Positions 10,710 to 23,812 of a stretch of 64,000 bases of DNA are shown piece after piece. The notes below the pieces were generated by a model. That model saw only the letters and a list, made by a program, of their open reading frames with translations. It did not search any database and was not told where the DNA came from. The position numbers were made by a program, and so were the translations under genes. Each line of letters begins with the position of its first letter. Position 1 is the first letter of the stretch. This stretch comes from Haematobia irritans. Taxonomy: Eukaryota > Arthropoda > Insecta > Diptera > Muscidae. The stretch spans positions 194,879,918-194,943,917 of the forward strand of contig NC_134400.1 in assembly GCF_050003625.1 (NCBI RefSeq), read 5' to 3'.

Positions 10710-11528
10710 AATTAAATTTAGTGCTATGATGTGCATAATTTCACATACAAACGAAATTAATTACGTATTTAGGTGGAACTGGTTGATCCTCGATCCTTGA
10801 GGCATGAAGTACCTACACCATGATGACCAGCAAAATTATGATTGAAGACAAGAATTTATTCTCACCAAATGGTAGTGGGACGGCGATTGCCGGTCATTTG
10901 TCGTTTAATGAATATAGTTTGAATCTAGAGTGGGTGTGATCAGTTGCAAAGATTTGCAACTAGAGAGAATGTTCTCCCCCACTTTGACGACGAAATTGTG
11001 GATGAGACAGGAACAGGGAGCTCTCCTCTAGTTTGAGGACAGAATTGCAGTTGAGGGCAAAAGGTCCATCGGCTAGAGGTAGAACTCTTCTCTAGTTTTC
11101 AATCGCTTCGCCGAAAGCGAAACATTTGCAACTAGCGAAAATGTTCTCCCCCCACTTTGACAACGAAATTGTACATGAGACTGGAACAAAGAGCTCTCCT
11201 CTAGTTTGAGGACAGAATTGCAGTTGGGAGCAAAAGGTACATCGGCTAGAGGTAAAGCTCTAGTTTTCAGTCCTTTTAGAGTTTGGGTCTAGAGAGGATG
11301 TTCAAATCTAGGTTAGCACCTACGTGTGGTGGACGAAAGCCAAAGACACAACCAGAGAGAATGTCGCACCTCTCTAGTGGTAACGATGTAACTTCTGTTG
11401 GAAACCACAGATATCACAAAATTTCTTCATATGCTCCAAAAGATTTGTATTTTTAAGAATTTCTTCTTTACTATGTCGACCAATCAAAACTAATCGATTA
11501 CTTTATTTTTATTTTTGTCCACTTTCAG
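10710..11528 (+). other. Sequence preceding the long exon, with 172-bp direct duplication
   Basis: Probably intron of the LDLa gene, ending in the acceptor TTTTTGTCCACTTTCAG at 11528. Two tandem copies of a GC-richer block start at 10956 and 11128 (period 172 bp) and share TTTGAGGACAGAATTGCAGT and CATCGGCTAGAGGTA. A third partial echo is seen near 11290-11370 (CTAGAGAGGATGTTC, CTCTCTAGT). Confidence 0.65.
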
Positions 11529-14500
11529 CTGCACTACCTGGTTCTGTTTGCTACAGTCATGCCCACTGTAGAATGTTCAGTGAAAAAACCCATTGTGATT
11601 TCTTGATACCCAATTTATTTGGTCGCTGTCAGTGTACGGCTCCGGCAAAACTAAAGGGAGGCAATTGTGTTGAACCCGAAGTAATCCAAGCACAAACTGA
11701 AGGCAATCCACCCAATCAAGAAATTCCAAATGAAACCTCAAGTCAAAATCAAGCTTCTTTGGTCTCTACAACCTCGGCTCCTGTAACGAGTACATCATCC
11801 ACAACCACCACCACCGCAGCCCCATTACCAGTAATTGTAACAGATGCTCCCGTGGTTAATCATCCAAAGGAACAAGAAATGCCATTGAATACATTATCTG
11901 ATCCTCAGATTGAAGAGAATGTCGTAATTCCAGAGGAAGAAGTTGAAGAACACAATGTCTCAGTTGAAGAACAAGATGTGGAGGATTCCCTAAAACACTC
12001 GGAAGAAACTAAAATAGAGATTCCCACCACGCAACAAACTCCATTAACTCCTGCTGATATTACTACCGTTCAACATACTGGTCAGGAAGAAGATTCTACT
12101 CAAGATATTCCCATGGTTACCGATGATTATCCTTATAAACCCGATTATGAATACAATGATGAACATCCTGCCCCAGCAGAAGACGGACAGGATCACAAAG
12201 AAGAAGAAGAACCTCAAAATCATCACGAAGAAGCTGAAGGCGATAAAAATGAAGAAGAACATCCCGCGGAATATTCTGATGTGGTGGACAATACCATGAA
12301 TTTCGATTATGAAGCAGCCCAAGAAGAAATGGACGAAGAAGCCCAGACTGCTGACCATTATCCCTTACCTCAGGCGCCTAATTATTCGCTAATGGAAGAA
12401 ACCGAACATAATCCCAATATTGAAGAACAAGTTGTAGATCAATCGGAGATGATGGAGGATCATATTTCCGATCAACACCTAGAAAACACAAACGTCGATA
12501 ACATGGATATCAGTACCAGCAACATCCAACAGATAGCCCTGGAGGAGAATGGTAATTCACATAATGGCGACATTCATCAACCACAACACGATGAACTTGT
12601 TCAAGGCGCCACCGATCATGATGATATCGTAGAAAACGAAAGTGATAACAATGAAATGGAAGCAGTAACATTGCAACAACACCAACAACTGCCGGGAGCA
12701 TCAGAAGAGATTGATGATGGTATTACCGCACAAATGAATGAAGATGAAGTCGCCGCTGCTGCGGCAGCTGCTGAGTCCTCAGCCACCGAAATGCCAACTT
12801 TTGCTGATGAAGAGCACCAAGTGTTAGCACAACAGCCAACCGAAGATGAAGAACATGAAACTGCAAACCAAACTCCAGAAGAACAAACCGCTAATATTGA
12901 ACAAGAGGCAGATGAAACAGTACAACACATAGATCATACAGATGCCGTTGACCAAGATAGCGAGAATGAAAAACTGGAAAACCATCAACCAACTATCGAA
13001 GACCATAACAACACTGGGGGCCAAATAGCGGACAGTAATGATGCTGAAAATCAACTATTGATCCACCAAGAAGAACAAATCAATGAAAAACTGAATGAAG
13101 ACGAAACGGATCAAAAGCAGCAGGAAGATCACCAACAAATTGCAGAGACCACAAACAAAATACCATCACATACTGAAGAGGAGAGTGATGATCAGGAAGA
13201 TCATCAGCATGAACCGCAGTCAGAGGTGATCGATCAAGGCAATGAAAATGTTATAAGTCAAGCTGATGAAATGGAAGAAGATCACCTAGGCAATCATGAT
13301 GAACATACAACGTGGAATCAGGAGGAAGTTTCAGATTATTTGGAACTTAAACCAGAGCCTGAAGAAATTGTGTCTCATTTGGAAGAACTATCTCAAGGCG
13401 AGAATACAGAAAAGCTTTCCGAAGAGACCGAAGTAATTCAAGAAGACAATTCCAATGTCAATCATATTGGAGAAGAAGAAGAAGGATCTCAATTGATTGA
13501 AGAACACAATGTTGAGCAGGAAACCCTATCCGAGGCTGAAAATCATATACCCAATACTGTGGAAGGCTCAACTGTGATGGCAGCCTCGGAAGATCATTCA
13601 AAACCTATTGAAACATTGAACGAAGAACACTCACAGGTTGGAGAAGAAGAAGGATCTCAATTGATTGAAGAACACAATGTTGAGCAGGAAACCCTATCCG
13701 AGGCTGAAAATCATATACCCAATACTGTGGAAGGCTCAACTATGATGGTAGCTTCGGAAGATCCTTCAAAACCTATTGATACATTGAACGAAGAATACTC
13801 ACAGGTTATGGAGAATACAGACACCGTGGAATCTTCATCAACAATTGAGCAAGTTAAAGTTCCAGCTATTGAAAGCGAAATTGAGAATTTTCAAGATGAA
13901 TTAGGACATGTTAGCAATGAGGAGCCTAATCAATTGCAGGGTGAAATTAATCAAGCGGTCATGACAAGTGAAGATGTCAATCTTAAAGTTGATGAACCAG
14001 CTCAAACCCTAAATGAAGATCATAGCAATATTCAGATTTCCTCGGATAAAGAGGACCAAGAAGGAGAAGAAAAGCCTACTGATATACACCAAGAGGAAAC
14101 TGAAGACAAACCATTGGAGACCGTTATTAATGCCAGTGAAAATCTTCACCATGAACAAGAGGTAGAAATGAAACCTGACCATGATGAATCTCTTCATTTG
14201 GAAGGCCATAGTGAAACTTTAGATACGGAAAAAGAAATTGCAGAAGTTCCAGTTGTTGAAGATGACCAATACTTAGAAAATGAAATCGAAAATCAAGACC
14301 TACAAATGACAATGGATAAACAACAGGACTCAACTTCAATACCAGCAGATCAAAACACTCAAGATGAAGAAGGTATGGAAAATAATGGTTCTGAAGGAGA
14401 AAACTTACCATCTGTTGATCATCAAGAGTCCACATTGAATACTGATTTGGAGAATGATCAACAAGACTTAGATATGGCAAATATTTTGGAAATATTTGAA

Positions 14501-16742
14501 AATCAAATGAAACATGAAAATCAACATAACTCTGAATCAAATGTGGAACAAGAACATCTAATGGATGAATTCTTATCCGGACATAAAAATGAAGAAACAA
14601 ATGAAGGACACCAAGAAATTGATATCTCATTGATAGATGAGAAGCATGAAGATCAAGTCAGTAACAGTGAAACAGTTTTAGAACATGGTGAACATAACGA
14701 AAATCCCAAAGAAGACCTAGGAACAATAACTGAAACTGACACCAAATCAGAAAATAGTGAAGAGAAACACGAAGATCAAGCCAGTAATAGTGAAACAGTT
14801 CTAGAACATGGTGAACAGAACGAAAACCTAGGAACAAAAACCGAATCAGTATCAGCAAATAGTGAAGAGAAGCACGAAGATCAAGCCAGTAATAGTGAAA
14901 CAGTTCTAGAACATGGTGAACAGAACGAAAACCTAGGAACAAAAACTGAATCAGAATCAGCAAATAGTGAAGAAAAGCACGAAAATCAATACAGTGATAG
15001 TGAAACAGTTCTAGAACATGGTCAACAAAATGAAGTCCTCAAAGAAGATCAGGAAACAACAATTGAAACTGACACTAAATCAGAAAATAGTGAGGAGAAA
15101 CACGAAGATCAAGTCAGTAATAATGAAGTAGTTTTAGAACATGGTGAACAGAACGAAGATCTAGGAACAAGGACTGAAACTGAATCGCAAATTAGTGAAC
15201 ATCAAGAAACTCAGCCAATGGAAAACCTCAATTCACTGCTTGATGATCAGGAAAAGCATGAATATCAGAAACCTTCAATAAGCGAACAACATTTTGCCGA
15301 TGAAGTTATGGTCCCGATGGAAGATTTTGAAGCCATTACTGAAGCTTTTGCAGAACTTCAAAATGCAGATCCATCAAGGGAAATGGAAAATCCACAAAAT
15401 GAAGGTGAGAAAATACAAACAGAAAATCAGGCAGAAACTGAAGAAGAGTTAAATGAAGAAGAACACAAAGATCCCGAAACTATTGACAAGGAACAAGAAA
15501 TATCTCACAATACAGGAGAACTCGATGCAAATCTTGTTGAATATCCTGAAAACTCTGAATCCGCAAATTACTCCCAAAAGGAGGAGATGAACAATGAAGA
15601 ACAACCTGAAGGAATAAAAGAAACACCGGAAAGTCACATTGAGTCGTCCGAAAAATTCGATAGCGAAAAGGAGAGTGAAGTTGAAACCAATGATGATGTA
15701 GAATCTTCACCAATTCCTCAAGAAGAACAAAGTGGTCATCACGATTTAGCTAATATGCCTGATGGCCCAATAGATTCTGAGCAGGAAATGATCAATAGTC
15801 AATATCCAGGAATTATGAATAATCAAAATCAGCACCAACATGAAATGTCTAATGTTGAAGATCACCAACCTCAGTATATAGATCGTAATGATGACAATCA
15901 AGATGAACTTGACCAAGATCAAGATCTAAATGAAGACTTTGAATCAAATGCATCTATTCAAGATATTCTAATGGATCTTATCAAGGAAGAAGGTACTATA
16001 GAACCTGCATCTTCCGAACAACACCAAGAACAACAACAACAGATTCATGAGAACCGACCAATGAAAGAAGATATTCCTGATTTAATTGCTGAAGATTCCA
16101 ATATTTCTGAAGAGAAAATCATTTCCCAAAATAGCCCAAATGAAGAAGCTACAGAGGTTATGATTGATCCTGAAGATAAACTAATAACCTTCTATCCAGA
16201 TATACAAGAAATGGCTCAACATAGTCAGGATATGGAATCTCCTCAAGAAGACAAAAAATCCGAATCTCAAACACAAGAAGTCCAAAGCCCCATTGAAAAC
16301 CAAGAAGCTTCCGGTGATGACAAGGAGGAATCCTCTGGTGATAATTCCATTTCCCAAAATAAAGATTCGGAAACCAACCACAATTTATCCACTCTAGAGA
16401 TACCGTTCGATATGTCGGGTGATGATGTTTATGTACCCAATGAATTGGAAACTGATAATTTGATAGTGGAAACCACCACGATAACCAATAATGAACTCTA
16501 TAGTCCTGAGTCGGAACATGAACAGGCTGAGGCCACAACCACAGCTGGTATTGCCGAGTTAACTACACAAACAATGTTGAATTTGGCTAGTCGTGTTACC
16601 CTCATGGAACCTGCTGCACCTGTAGTCACTACCTTGAAACCTTTAATGTCCACCCAAAGCAATGAGGAAGTGGTTACCCCAGAGCCTCAACACTTAGATG
16701 CATCATCAGAAAATTCATTTACTAGGAAACCTAGTGCCTCAG
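11529..16742 (+). CDS. LDLa-domain protein, long acidic exon (5' part of gene not found)
   Basis: The exon opens after the acceptor ..CACTTTCAG with two bases completing a codon, and closes at TCA-G|GTAGTA, phase 1. It starts ALPGSVCYSHAHC and contains six cysteines to GGNCVEPE, an EB-like module of the kind found in secreted insect proteins. About 60 residues of T/S-rich linker follow (STTTTTAAPLP). Then come about 1,500 residues dominated by E, Q, N, D, H and S with almost no cysteine, predicted disordered and strongly acidic. The last 120 residues become T/S/P-rich again. A signal peptide should be encoded upstream, but I could not place it. An in-frame ATG at 11573 falls inside the cysteine module and is unlikely to be the real start. 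Reading on past 16742 hits a stop at 16802 inside the intron. I infer a secreted or surface, mucin-like extracellular protein; I do not recognise a named orthologue. Confidence 0.85.
13469..13807 (+). repeat. Tandem duplication within the acidic exon (168-bp period)
   Basis: Two copies of a 56-57-residue block, each with GSQLIEEHNVEQETLSEAEN, IPNTVEGST, SKPI and TLNEE. They differ at only a few residues (ASEDH/ASEDP, SQVG/SQVM), indicating a recent in-frame duplication. Confidence 0.9.
14639..15201 (+). repeat. Five tandem EKHEDQ..ETVLEHGE repeats in the acidic exon
   Basis: Five protein repeats of 41, 35, 35, 41 and 35 residues (123, 105, 105, 123, 105 bp), each with EKHEDQ.SNSE and VLEHGEQNE. 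Repeats 1 and 4 carry an extra six residues, suggesting duplication of a two-repeat block. Confidence 0.9.
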
Positions 16743-16804
16743 GTAGTATTTCAATTATTAGAAAATTTTTGGAAATTATTTTGATTCTTTTATTGTTTCT
16801 TTAG
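16743..16804 (+). other. 62-bp intron
   Basis: Donor CAG|GTAGTA at 16743 and acceptor TTGTTTCTTTAG at 16804. Removing it joins phase 1 to phase 1 (G+AA = Glu) and avoids the in-frame stop TAG that overlaps the acceptor. The length is typical of fly short introns. Confidence 0.85.
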
Positions 16805-17013
16805 AAATTCGCAAGCGAGTTGAATTAAGTTTGGAAGCCGTCTCCTTAGGTTTGAGTTGTTCCACCGACAAGCAATGTCAATTGGCCGATCCCAATACTG
16901 TATGCAATGCCCATGGCCTATGCGATTGTGCCGTGAATGCTTATTCACCTTCAGATGTTGCTGCTAAACAATGTGGTGCTGAAAAAACCGGATGTAGTCC
17001 TGGTACATTCCAG
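16805..17013 (+). CDS. LDLa-domain protein, exon with second cysteine module
   Basis: 209 bp, joined in frame to the acidic exon. It encodes [19 protein letters not shown], then an EB-like cysteine cluster ([19 protein letters not shown]) and the first part of an LDLa repeat (CSPGTFQ). It ends at CAG|GTGAGT, phase 0, a perfect donor. The LDLa repeat is completed by the next exon at 22133, which starts with C-R-S-S-G-V-C. A shift in composition from acidic to cysteine-rich marks the change from spacer to folded modules. Confidence 0.88.
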
Positions 17014-20000
17014 GTGAGTTATGTAATGGAATTTTGACAAAGTTTTGTATCGAAATAAAAATTTGAAAAAATTTTCTATAGAAACAAAAATTTGTGAAAA
17101 TTTTCTATAGAAAAAAATTGCCAAAATTTTCTACAGAATTTTCTATAAAGATACAATTTTGAGAAAATTTTTTATATAAATAAAATTTTGATTCAAATTT
17201 TCTAATTTTATAGAAATAAAATTTTGACAAAATTTTCTATTGAAACAAAATTTTCTGCAGATATAAAATTTTGACAAAATTCTCTATAAAAGTAAAATAT
17301 TTACAAAATTTTCTATCGGAATAAAAATTTATATAAAAATAAAATTTTCTATAGAATTAAAATTTTAGAAAAACTTTCTATAGAAATAAAATTATGAGAA
17401 AATGTTCTATAGAAAAAAAATTTTGACAAAATTTTCTATAGAAATAAAATTTTGACAAAATTTTCTATAGAAATAAAATATTGAGAAAATTTTCTATAGA
17501 ATTAAAATTTTAGAAAAACTTTCTATAGAAATAAAATTATGAGAAAATGTTCTATAGAAATAAAATTTTGACAAAATTTTCTATAGAAATAAAATTTTGA
17601 CATAATTTTCTACAGAAATAAAATTTTGACAAAATTTTCTATAGAAATAAAATTTTGACAAAATTTTCTAAAGAAATAGAATTTTGACAAAATTTTCTAT
17701 AGAAATAGAATTTTGACAAAATTTTCTATAGAAATAAAATTTTGACAAAACTTTCTAAAGATATACAATTTTGACAAAATTTTCTAAATTGAATTTTGAC
17801 AAAATTTTCTAAATAGAATTTTGACAAAATTTTCTATAGAAATAAAATATTGACAAAATTTTCGATAGAAATAAAATTTTGACAAAATTTTCTATAGAAT
17901 TAAAATTTTAGAAAAACTTTCTATAGAAATAAAATATTGAAAAAATTTTCTATAGAAATCAAATTTTGACAAAATTTTCTTTAGAAATAAAATTTTGACA
18001 AAATTTTCTATAAAAGTAAAATATTGACAAAATTTTCTATCGGAATAAAAGTTTGACAAAAATTTCTATAGAAATAAAATTTTGACAAAATTTTCTATAG
18101 AATAAAATTTTGCTAAAATTTACTATAGAAATCAAATTTTGACAAAATTTTCTTTAGAAATAAAATTTTAAAAAAATTTTCTATAGAATAAAATTTCTAT
18201 AGAATAAAATGTTGACAACATTTTCTATCGAAATAAAATTTTGACAAAATTTTCTAAAGAAATAAAATTTTAACAAAATTTTTTACAGAAATAAAATTTT
18301 CTATAGAATTAAATTTTTAGAAAAACTTTCTATAGAAATAAAATATTGACAAAATTTTGTATAGAAATAACATTTTGACAAAATTTCCTATGGAAATCAA
18401 ATTTTGAATAAATTTTCTATAGAAATAAAATTTTGACAAAATTTTCTATAGAAATAAAATTTTATAGAAATTTTCTATAACAATAAAATTTTGCTAATAT
18501 TTTCTATAGAAATAAAATTTTGACAACATTTTCTATAAAAAATAAAATTTTAACAAAATTTTCTATAAAAGTAAAATAGTGACAAAATTTTGTATCGAAA
18601 TAAAAGTTTGACAAAATTTTCTATAGAAATAAAATTTTAACAAAATTTTCTGTCGAAATAAAATTTTGACAAAATTTTCTATAGAAATAAAATTTTGAAG
18701 AAATTTTCTATAAAAATAAAATTTTGCTAAAATTTTCTATAGAAATAAAATTTTGACAAAATTTTCTTTAGAAATAAAATTTTGACAAAATTTTCTATAG
18801 AAATAAAATTTTGACAAAATTTTCTATAGATATAAAATTTTGACAAAATTTTCTATAGAAATAAAATTTTGACAAAATTTTTTATAGAACTAAAATTTTC
18901 TATAGAATTAAAATTTTAGAAAAACTTTCTATAGAAATAAAATATTGACAAAATTTTCTATAGAAATAAAATTTTGAGAAAAACTTTCTATAGAAATAAA
19001 ATTTCTATAGAAATCAAATTTTGAGAAAAACTTTCTATAGAAATAAAATTTCTATAGAAATCAAATTTTGACAAAATTTTCTTTAGAAATCTAATTTTGA
19101 CAAAATTTTCCATAAAAGTAAAATGTTGACAAAATTTTCTATAGAAATTAAATTTTAACAAAATTTTCTATCGAAATAAAATTTTGAAGAAATTTTCTAT
19201 AAAAATCAAATTTTGCTAAAATTTTCTATAAAAATCAAATTTTGCTAAAATTTTCTATAGAAATAAAATTTTGAAAAATTATCAATAGAATAATATTTTG
19301 AAAAAAATTTCTATAGAATTAACATTTTAGAAAAACTTTCTAAAGAAATAAAATTTTGAGAAAATGTTCTATAGAAATAAAATTTTGACAAAATTTTCTA
19401 TAGAAATCAAATTTTGACAAAATCTTCTTTAGAAATAAAATTTTGACAAAATGTTCGATTGAAATCACATTTTGACAAAATTGTCTTTAGAATTTAAATT
19501 TGGACAAAATTTTCTATAAAAAATAGAATTTTAAGAAAATTTTCTATAAAAAAACATATTGACAAAATTTTCTATAAAAATAACATATTGACAAAATTTT
19601 CTATAGAAATAAAATTTTGACAAAATTTTCTATAGAATAAAATTTTGAAAAAAATTTCTATAAGATAAAATTTTGAAAAAAATCTATAGAATAAAATTTT
19701 GAAAAAAAAACTCTATAGAATAAAATTTTGAAAAAAAAACTCTATAGAATAAAATTTTTAAAAATTTTTCTATGAATAAAATTTTGACAAAATTTTCTTT
19801 AGAAATAAAATTTTGAAAAAATTTTCTATAGAATAAAATTTTGAAAAAAATTTCTATAGGATAAAATTTTGAAAAAAATTTCTATAGAATAAAATTTTGA
19901 AAAAAAATCTATAGAATAAAATTTTGAAAAAAAAACTCTATAGAATAAAATTTTTAAAAAATTTTCTATGAATAAAATTTGGAAAAAAATTCTATAGAAT

Positions 20001-22132
20001 AAAATTTTGAAAAAAATTCTATAGAAATAAAATTTTGAAAAAAAATTCTATAGAAATAAAATTTTGACAAAATTGTTTATAGAAATAAAATTTTAACAAA
20101 ATTTTCTATAAAAATAAAATTTTGACAAAACTTTTTATAGAAATAAAATTTTCTATAGAATTAAAATTTTAGAAAAACTTTCTATAGAAATAAAATATTG
20201 ACAAAATTTTCTATAGAATTAAAATTTTAGAAAAACTTTCTATAGAAATAAAATTTTGACAAAATTTTCTATAGAAATCAAATTTTGACAAAATTTTCTA
20301 CAGAAATAAAATTTTGACAAAATTTTCTGTAGAAATAAAATTTTAACAAAATTTTCTATGGAAATAAAATTTTGAACAAATTTTCTATACAAATAAAATT
20401 TTGCTAAAATTTTCTATAGAAATCAAATTTTGACAAAATTTTCTTTGGAAAAAAATTTTGAAAAAATGTTCTATAGAATAAAATTTTGCTAAAATTTTCT
20501 ATAGAAATCAAATTTTGACAAAATTGTCAAGATAGAAATAGAATAGAAATCAAATTTTTACATAATTTTCTTTAGAAATAAAATTTTGACAAAATTTTCT
20601 ATAGAAATCACATTATGACAAAATTTTCTATAAAAAATAAAATTTTAACAAAATTTTCTATAAAAGTAAAATATTGAGAAAATTTTCTATCGGAATAAAA
20701 GTTTGACAAAATTTTCTATAGAAATAAAATTTTGACAAAATTTTCTATAGAAATAAAATTTTGACAAAATTGTCTATAGAAATAATTTTTTTGAGAAAAT
20801 TTTCTATAGACATAAAATTTTGACAAAATGTTCTATAGAAATAAAATTTTGAGAAAATTTGCTATAGAAATAAAATTTTAACAAAATTTTCTATAGAAAT
20901 AAAATTTTGACAAAATTTTTTATAGAAATACAATTTTGACAAAACTTTCTATAGAAATAAAATTTTGACAAAATTTTCTATAGAAATACAATTTTAACAA
21001 AATTTTCTATCGAAATAAAAATTTTCTATAAAAATAAAATTTCGATAAAATTTTTTATAGAAATAATATTTTCTATAGAATTAAAATTTTAGAAAAACTT
21101 TCTATAGAAATAAAATATTGACAAAATTTTCTATAGAAATAAAATTTTGACAAAATTTTCTATAGACATCAAATTTTGACAAAATTTTCTTTAGAAATCA
21201 AATTTTGAAAAAATTTTCTATAGAATAAAATTTTGAAAAAAATTTCTATAGAATAAAATTTTGAAAAAAATTCTATAGAATAAAATTTTGAAAAAAAAAT
21301 TCTACAGAAATAAAATTCTGACAAAATTTTCTATAGAAATAAAATTTTGACAAAATTTTCTATAAAAATAAAATTTTTACAAATTTTTTTATAGAAATAA
21401 AATTTTCTATAGAATTAAAATTTTAGAAAAACTTTCTATAGAAATAAAATATTGACAACATTTTCTATAGAATTAAAATTTTAGAAGAGCTTTCTATAGA
21501 AATAAAATTTTGACAAAATTTTCTGTAGAAATCAAATTTTGACAAAAATTTCTTTAGAAATAAAATTTTGACAAAACTTTCTATAAAAAGTAAAATTTTA
21601 ACAAAATTTTCTATAGATATGAAATTTCGACAAAATTTTCTACAGAAATAAAATTTTGACAAAATTTTCTATAGAAATAAAATTTTAACAAAATTTTCTA
21701 TCGAAATAAAATTTTGAACAAATTTTCTATAAAAATAAAATTTTGCTAAAATTTTCTATAGAAATCAAATTTTGACAAAATTTTCTATAGAAATCAAATT
21801 TTGACAAAATTTTCTATAGAATAAAATTTTCAAAAAATTTTCTATAGAATAAAATTTTCAAAAAAAAATCTATAGAAATAAAATTTTGACAAAATTTTCT
21901 ATAGAAATAAAATTTTAACAAAATTTTCTATAGATATAAAATTTTGACTAAATTTTCTATAAAAGTTAAATTTTGCTAAAATTTTCTATAGAAATCAACT
22001 TTTGCTAAAATTTTCTATAGAAATCAAATTTTGGCAAAATTGTCTATGGAAATACAATTTTGATAAAATTTTTTCTATGGAAATAAAATTTCGCACATTA
22101 CTAATCCTTCATCTTTTTCGTTTTCCTTTCAG
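17014..22132 (+). repeat. 5.1-kb intron filled by a 29-bp tandem array (GAC orientation)
   Basis: Intron 3 runs from GTGAGT at 17014 to TTTTCGTTTTCCTTTCAG at 22132. From about 17036 to 22090 it is nearly pure repeat: TTTTGACAAAATTTTC, TATAGAAATAAAA and variants (TTTTGCTAAAA, TTTTAGAAAAAC, TATTGAC). All units have the same orientation, opposite to the arrays at 2.9-7.7 kb. Blocks such as AGAATTAAAATTTTAGAAAA recur at longer spacing, hinting at higher-order copies. No other gene is visible in it. Confidence 0.92.
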
Positions 22133-22676
22133 TGTCGTTCCAGTGGAGTTTGTATATCGTGGTTCTTTGTATGCGATGGCCGACCCGATTGCAATGATGC
22201 CTCCGATGAAGAGTGTACCTTTAATTCACGCCGTAATCAAAGCTGCCCGGAACAAGCCTTCCAATGTGGCCATAGTGGCCGCTGTATTTCACGTGCTGCC
22301 CTATGTGATGGTCGTAAACAATGTCCCCATGGCGAAGATGAAATGGGTTGTACTGGTCTGAAGACAAATGAGGCTTGTCCTCCCCATACCTTCCGCTGCA
22401 AGAGTGGTGAATGTTTGCCTGAATATGAATACTGTAATGCCATCATCTCTTGCCGAGATGGTAGTGATGAGCCACCACATCTTTGTGGTTCTCGCTCTAT
22501 GCCGAATTTCTTCCTACAACTATTGACCGCTGGCGGTTTGATGAATAAGAATGTGGATGAGAATGCCTATTGTCCCCATAGATGTAGTAATGGCCGCTGT
22601 CGATCTACGGCTATTGTATGCTCGGGCCGTGATGGATGTGGTGATGGTACGGACGAGCAAACCTGCTCGGTGTGCA
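22133..22676 (+). CDS. LDLa-domain protein, exon with LDL-receptor class A repeats
   Basis: 181 codons plus one base. It completes LDLa 1 ([23 protein letters not shown]) and encodes LDLa 2 ([33 protein letters not shown]), LDLa 3 ([22 protein letters not shown]) and a shorter LDLa 4 ([22 protein letters not shown]). The acidic D-x-S/T-D-E calcium-binding motif is present in repeats 1, 3 and 4; repeat 2 has GEDEMGC. Between repeats 3 and 4 is a spacer ([19 protein letters not shown]). Such repeats bind calcium and lipoprotein or protein ligands outside the cell. The exon ends GCA|GTAAGT, phase 1. No transmembrane helix is visible. Confidence 0.92.
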
Positions 22677-22744
22677 GTAAGTTTTCAAAATTGACTTTCT
22701 TTTTTATAATTGAATGCTAAATATTCTTGTTTTGTGTCTTATAG

Positions 22745-22821
22745 GATGTCCTGCAATTGATAAACCTGCCTTACATGTCTCGGAATTTTTAGCCCGCCAT
22801 CGTCCTCTATCGTTATGGTAA
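22745..22821 (+). CDS. LDLa-domain protein, last exon
   Basis: A 68-bp intron (22677-22744, ending TGTCTTATAG) joins phase 1 to give Arg. The exon encodes RCPAIDKPALHVSEFLARHR and PLSLW, then TAA at 22819-22821. The C-terminus is short, with neither a transmembrane helix nor a GPI signal, so the protein is probably secreted. Confidence 0.85.
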
Positions 22822-23450
22822 AATTCATTTTGCCCAGGCCCTATTCACTCTAAGGGCATTTGGTGTTTTCTATATCTCTACTAGGAGAAAATCTCCTGTA
22901 TCTTCAACAACCCCCACTGTCTTAGATTAAGTTATTATTTATTCTATTTTTATAAATCGATAGGTTTTCAAAAGGCACTAAAAATTATTTCCGAAATTAT
23001 TTGCCAAAAACGGATACAAACAATTGTTACCTTGCTAGCAAAGGTTGGAATTTTAAATCGATATATCAAGACAGCCAAGCCAGACTGATGTCCTCAACTC
23101 ACAAGAGATATGGTTACGATGGACTAGAAATATCAAATCCTTTGATCTAGCGATGTTAGACAATTGTTTAGAAAAAAAAAAAAAAAATAAATAAAAAACA
23201 AAAACTATCCGTATTAGTGTTTGCATTAAAAAACAAAAATTCACATTCTGCTCTTTGATTTATTTATTTATTTGATTTAATTAGAATATTAAAGTAAAGT
23301 TTATATTAAAAAAAATCGTTTCAAAAATCTATTGGAGAATTTCCTATTTTCTAATCTTTACCAACTAAAACCAAACCCCAAGCTCTTCATGTAAATAGGT
23401 TTAAACTGACTTAAAATAAAACATTTTGAAATAATAAAATTAAAAACAAA
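22822..23450 (+). other. Probable 3' UTR of the LDLa gene
   Basis: AT-rich sequence after the stop with several candidate polyadenylation signals, the best placed being AATAAA at 23415-23420. The exact cleavage site cannot be read from sequence alone. Confidence 0.5.
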
Positions 23451-23812
23451 ACAAAAAAAAACAAATTAAGGGTAATTTTCAAGATAATGTTCATCAAGAG
23501 ATCATAAATAATTGCAAATAAATTTTTGTTAGATTTATCAGGATCACACATGATAATATGATGGAATACTTTAAATAAAAAAAAAGAAAATATAATTTTT
23601 GTGTGTTTGGAATATTATTTATTTTATCTTTTTCCAAATGTCAATTGTAACATTTTTTTTTTTTTGCAAAAACAACAAAAGAAATAAAGGAACTGGAATT
23701 ATAAATATATGAAAAATAAATATAATTATATTGAAATAAATTAAGTTATTAATAATTTGTTTAATTTTTCATTTCACTTCATTGAAGACACTGTAATCAT
23801 TGACATCCAGCC
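23451..23812. other. AT-rich flank; part duplicated at 33985-34135
   Basis: No gene is seen. The segment about 23645-23810 (AAATAAATATAATTAT, TTAAGTTATTAA, CATTTCACTTCATTG, CATCCAGC) matches 33985-34135 by eye with scattered differences. Confidence 0.5.
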
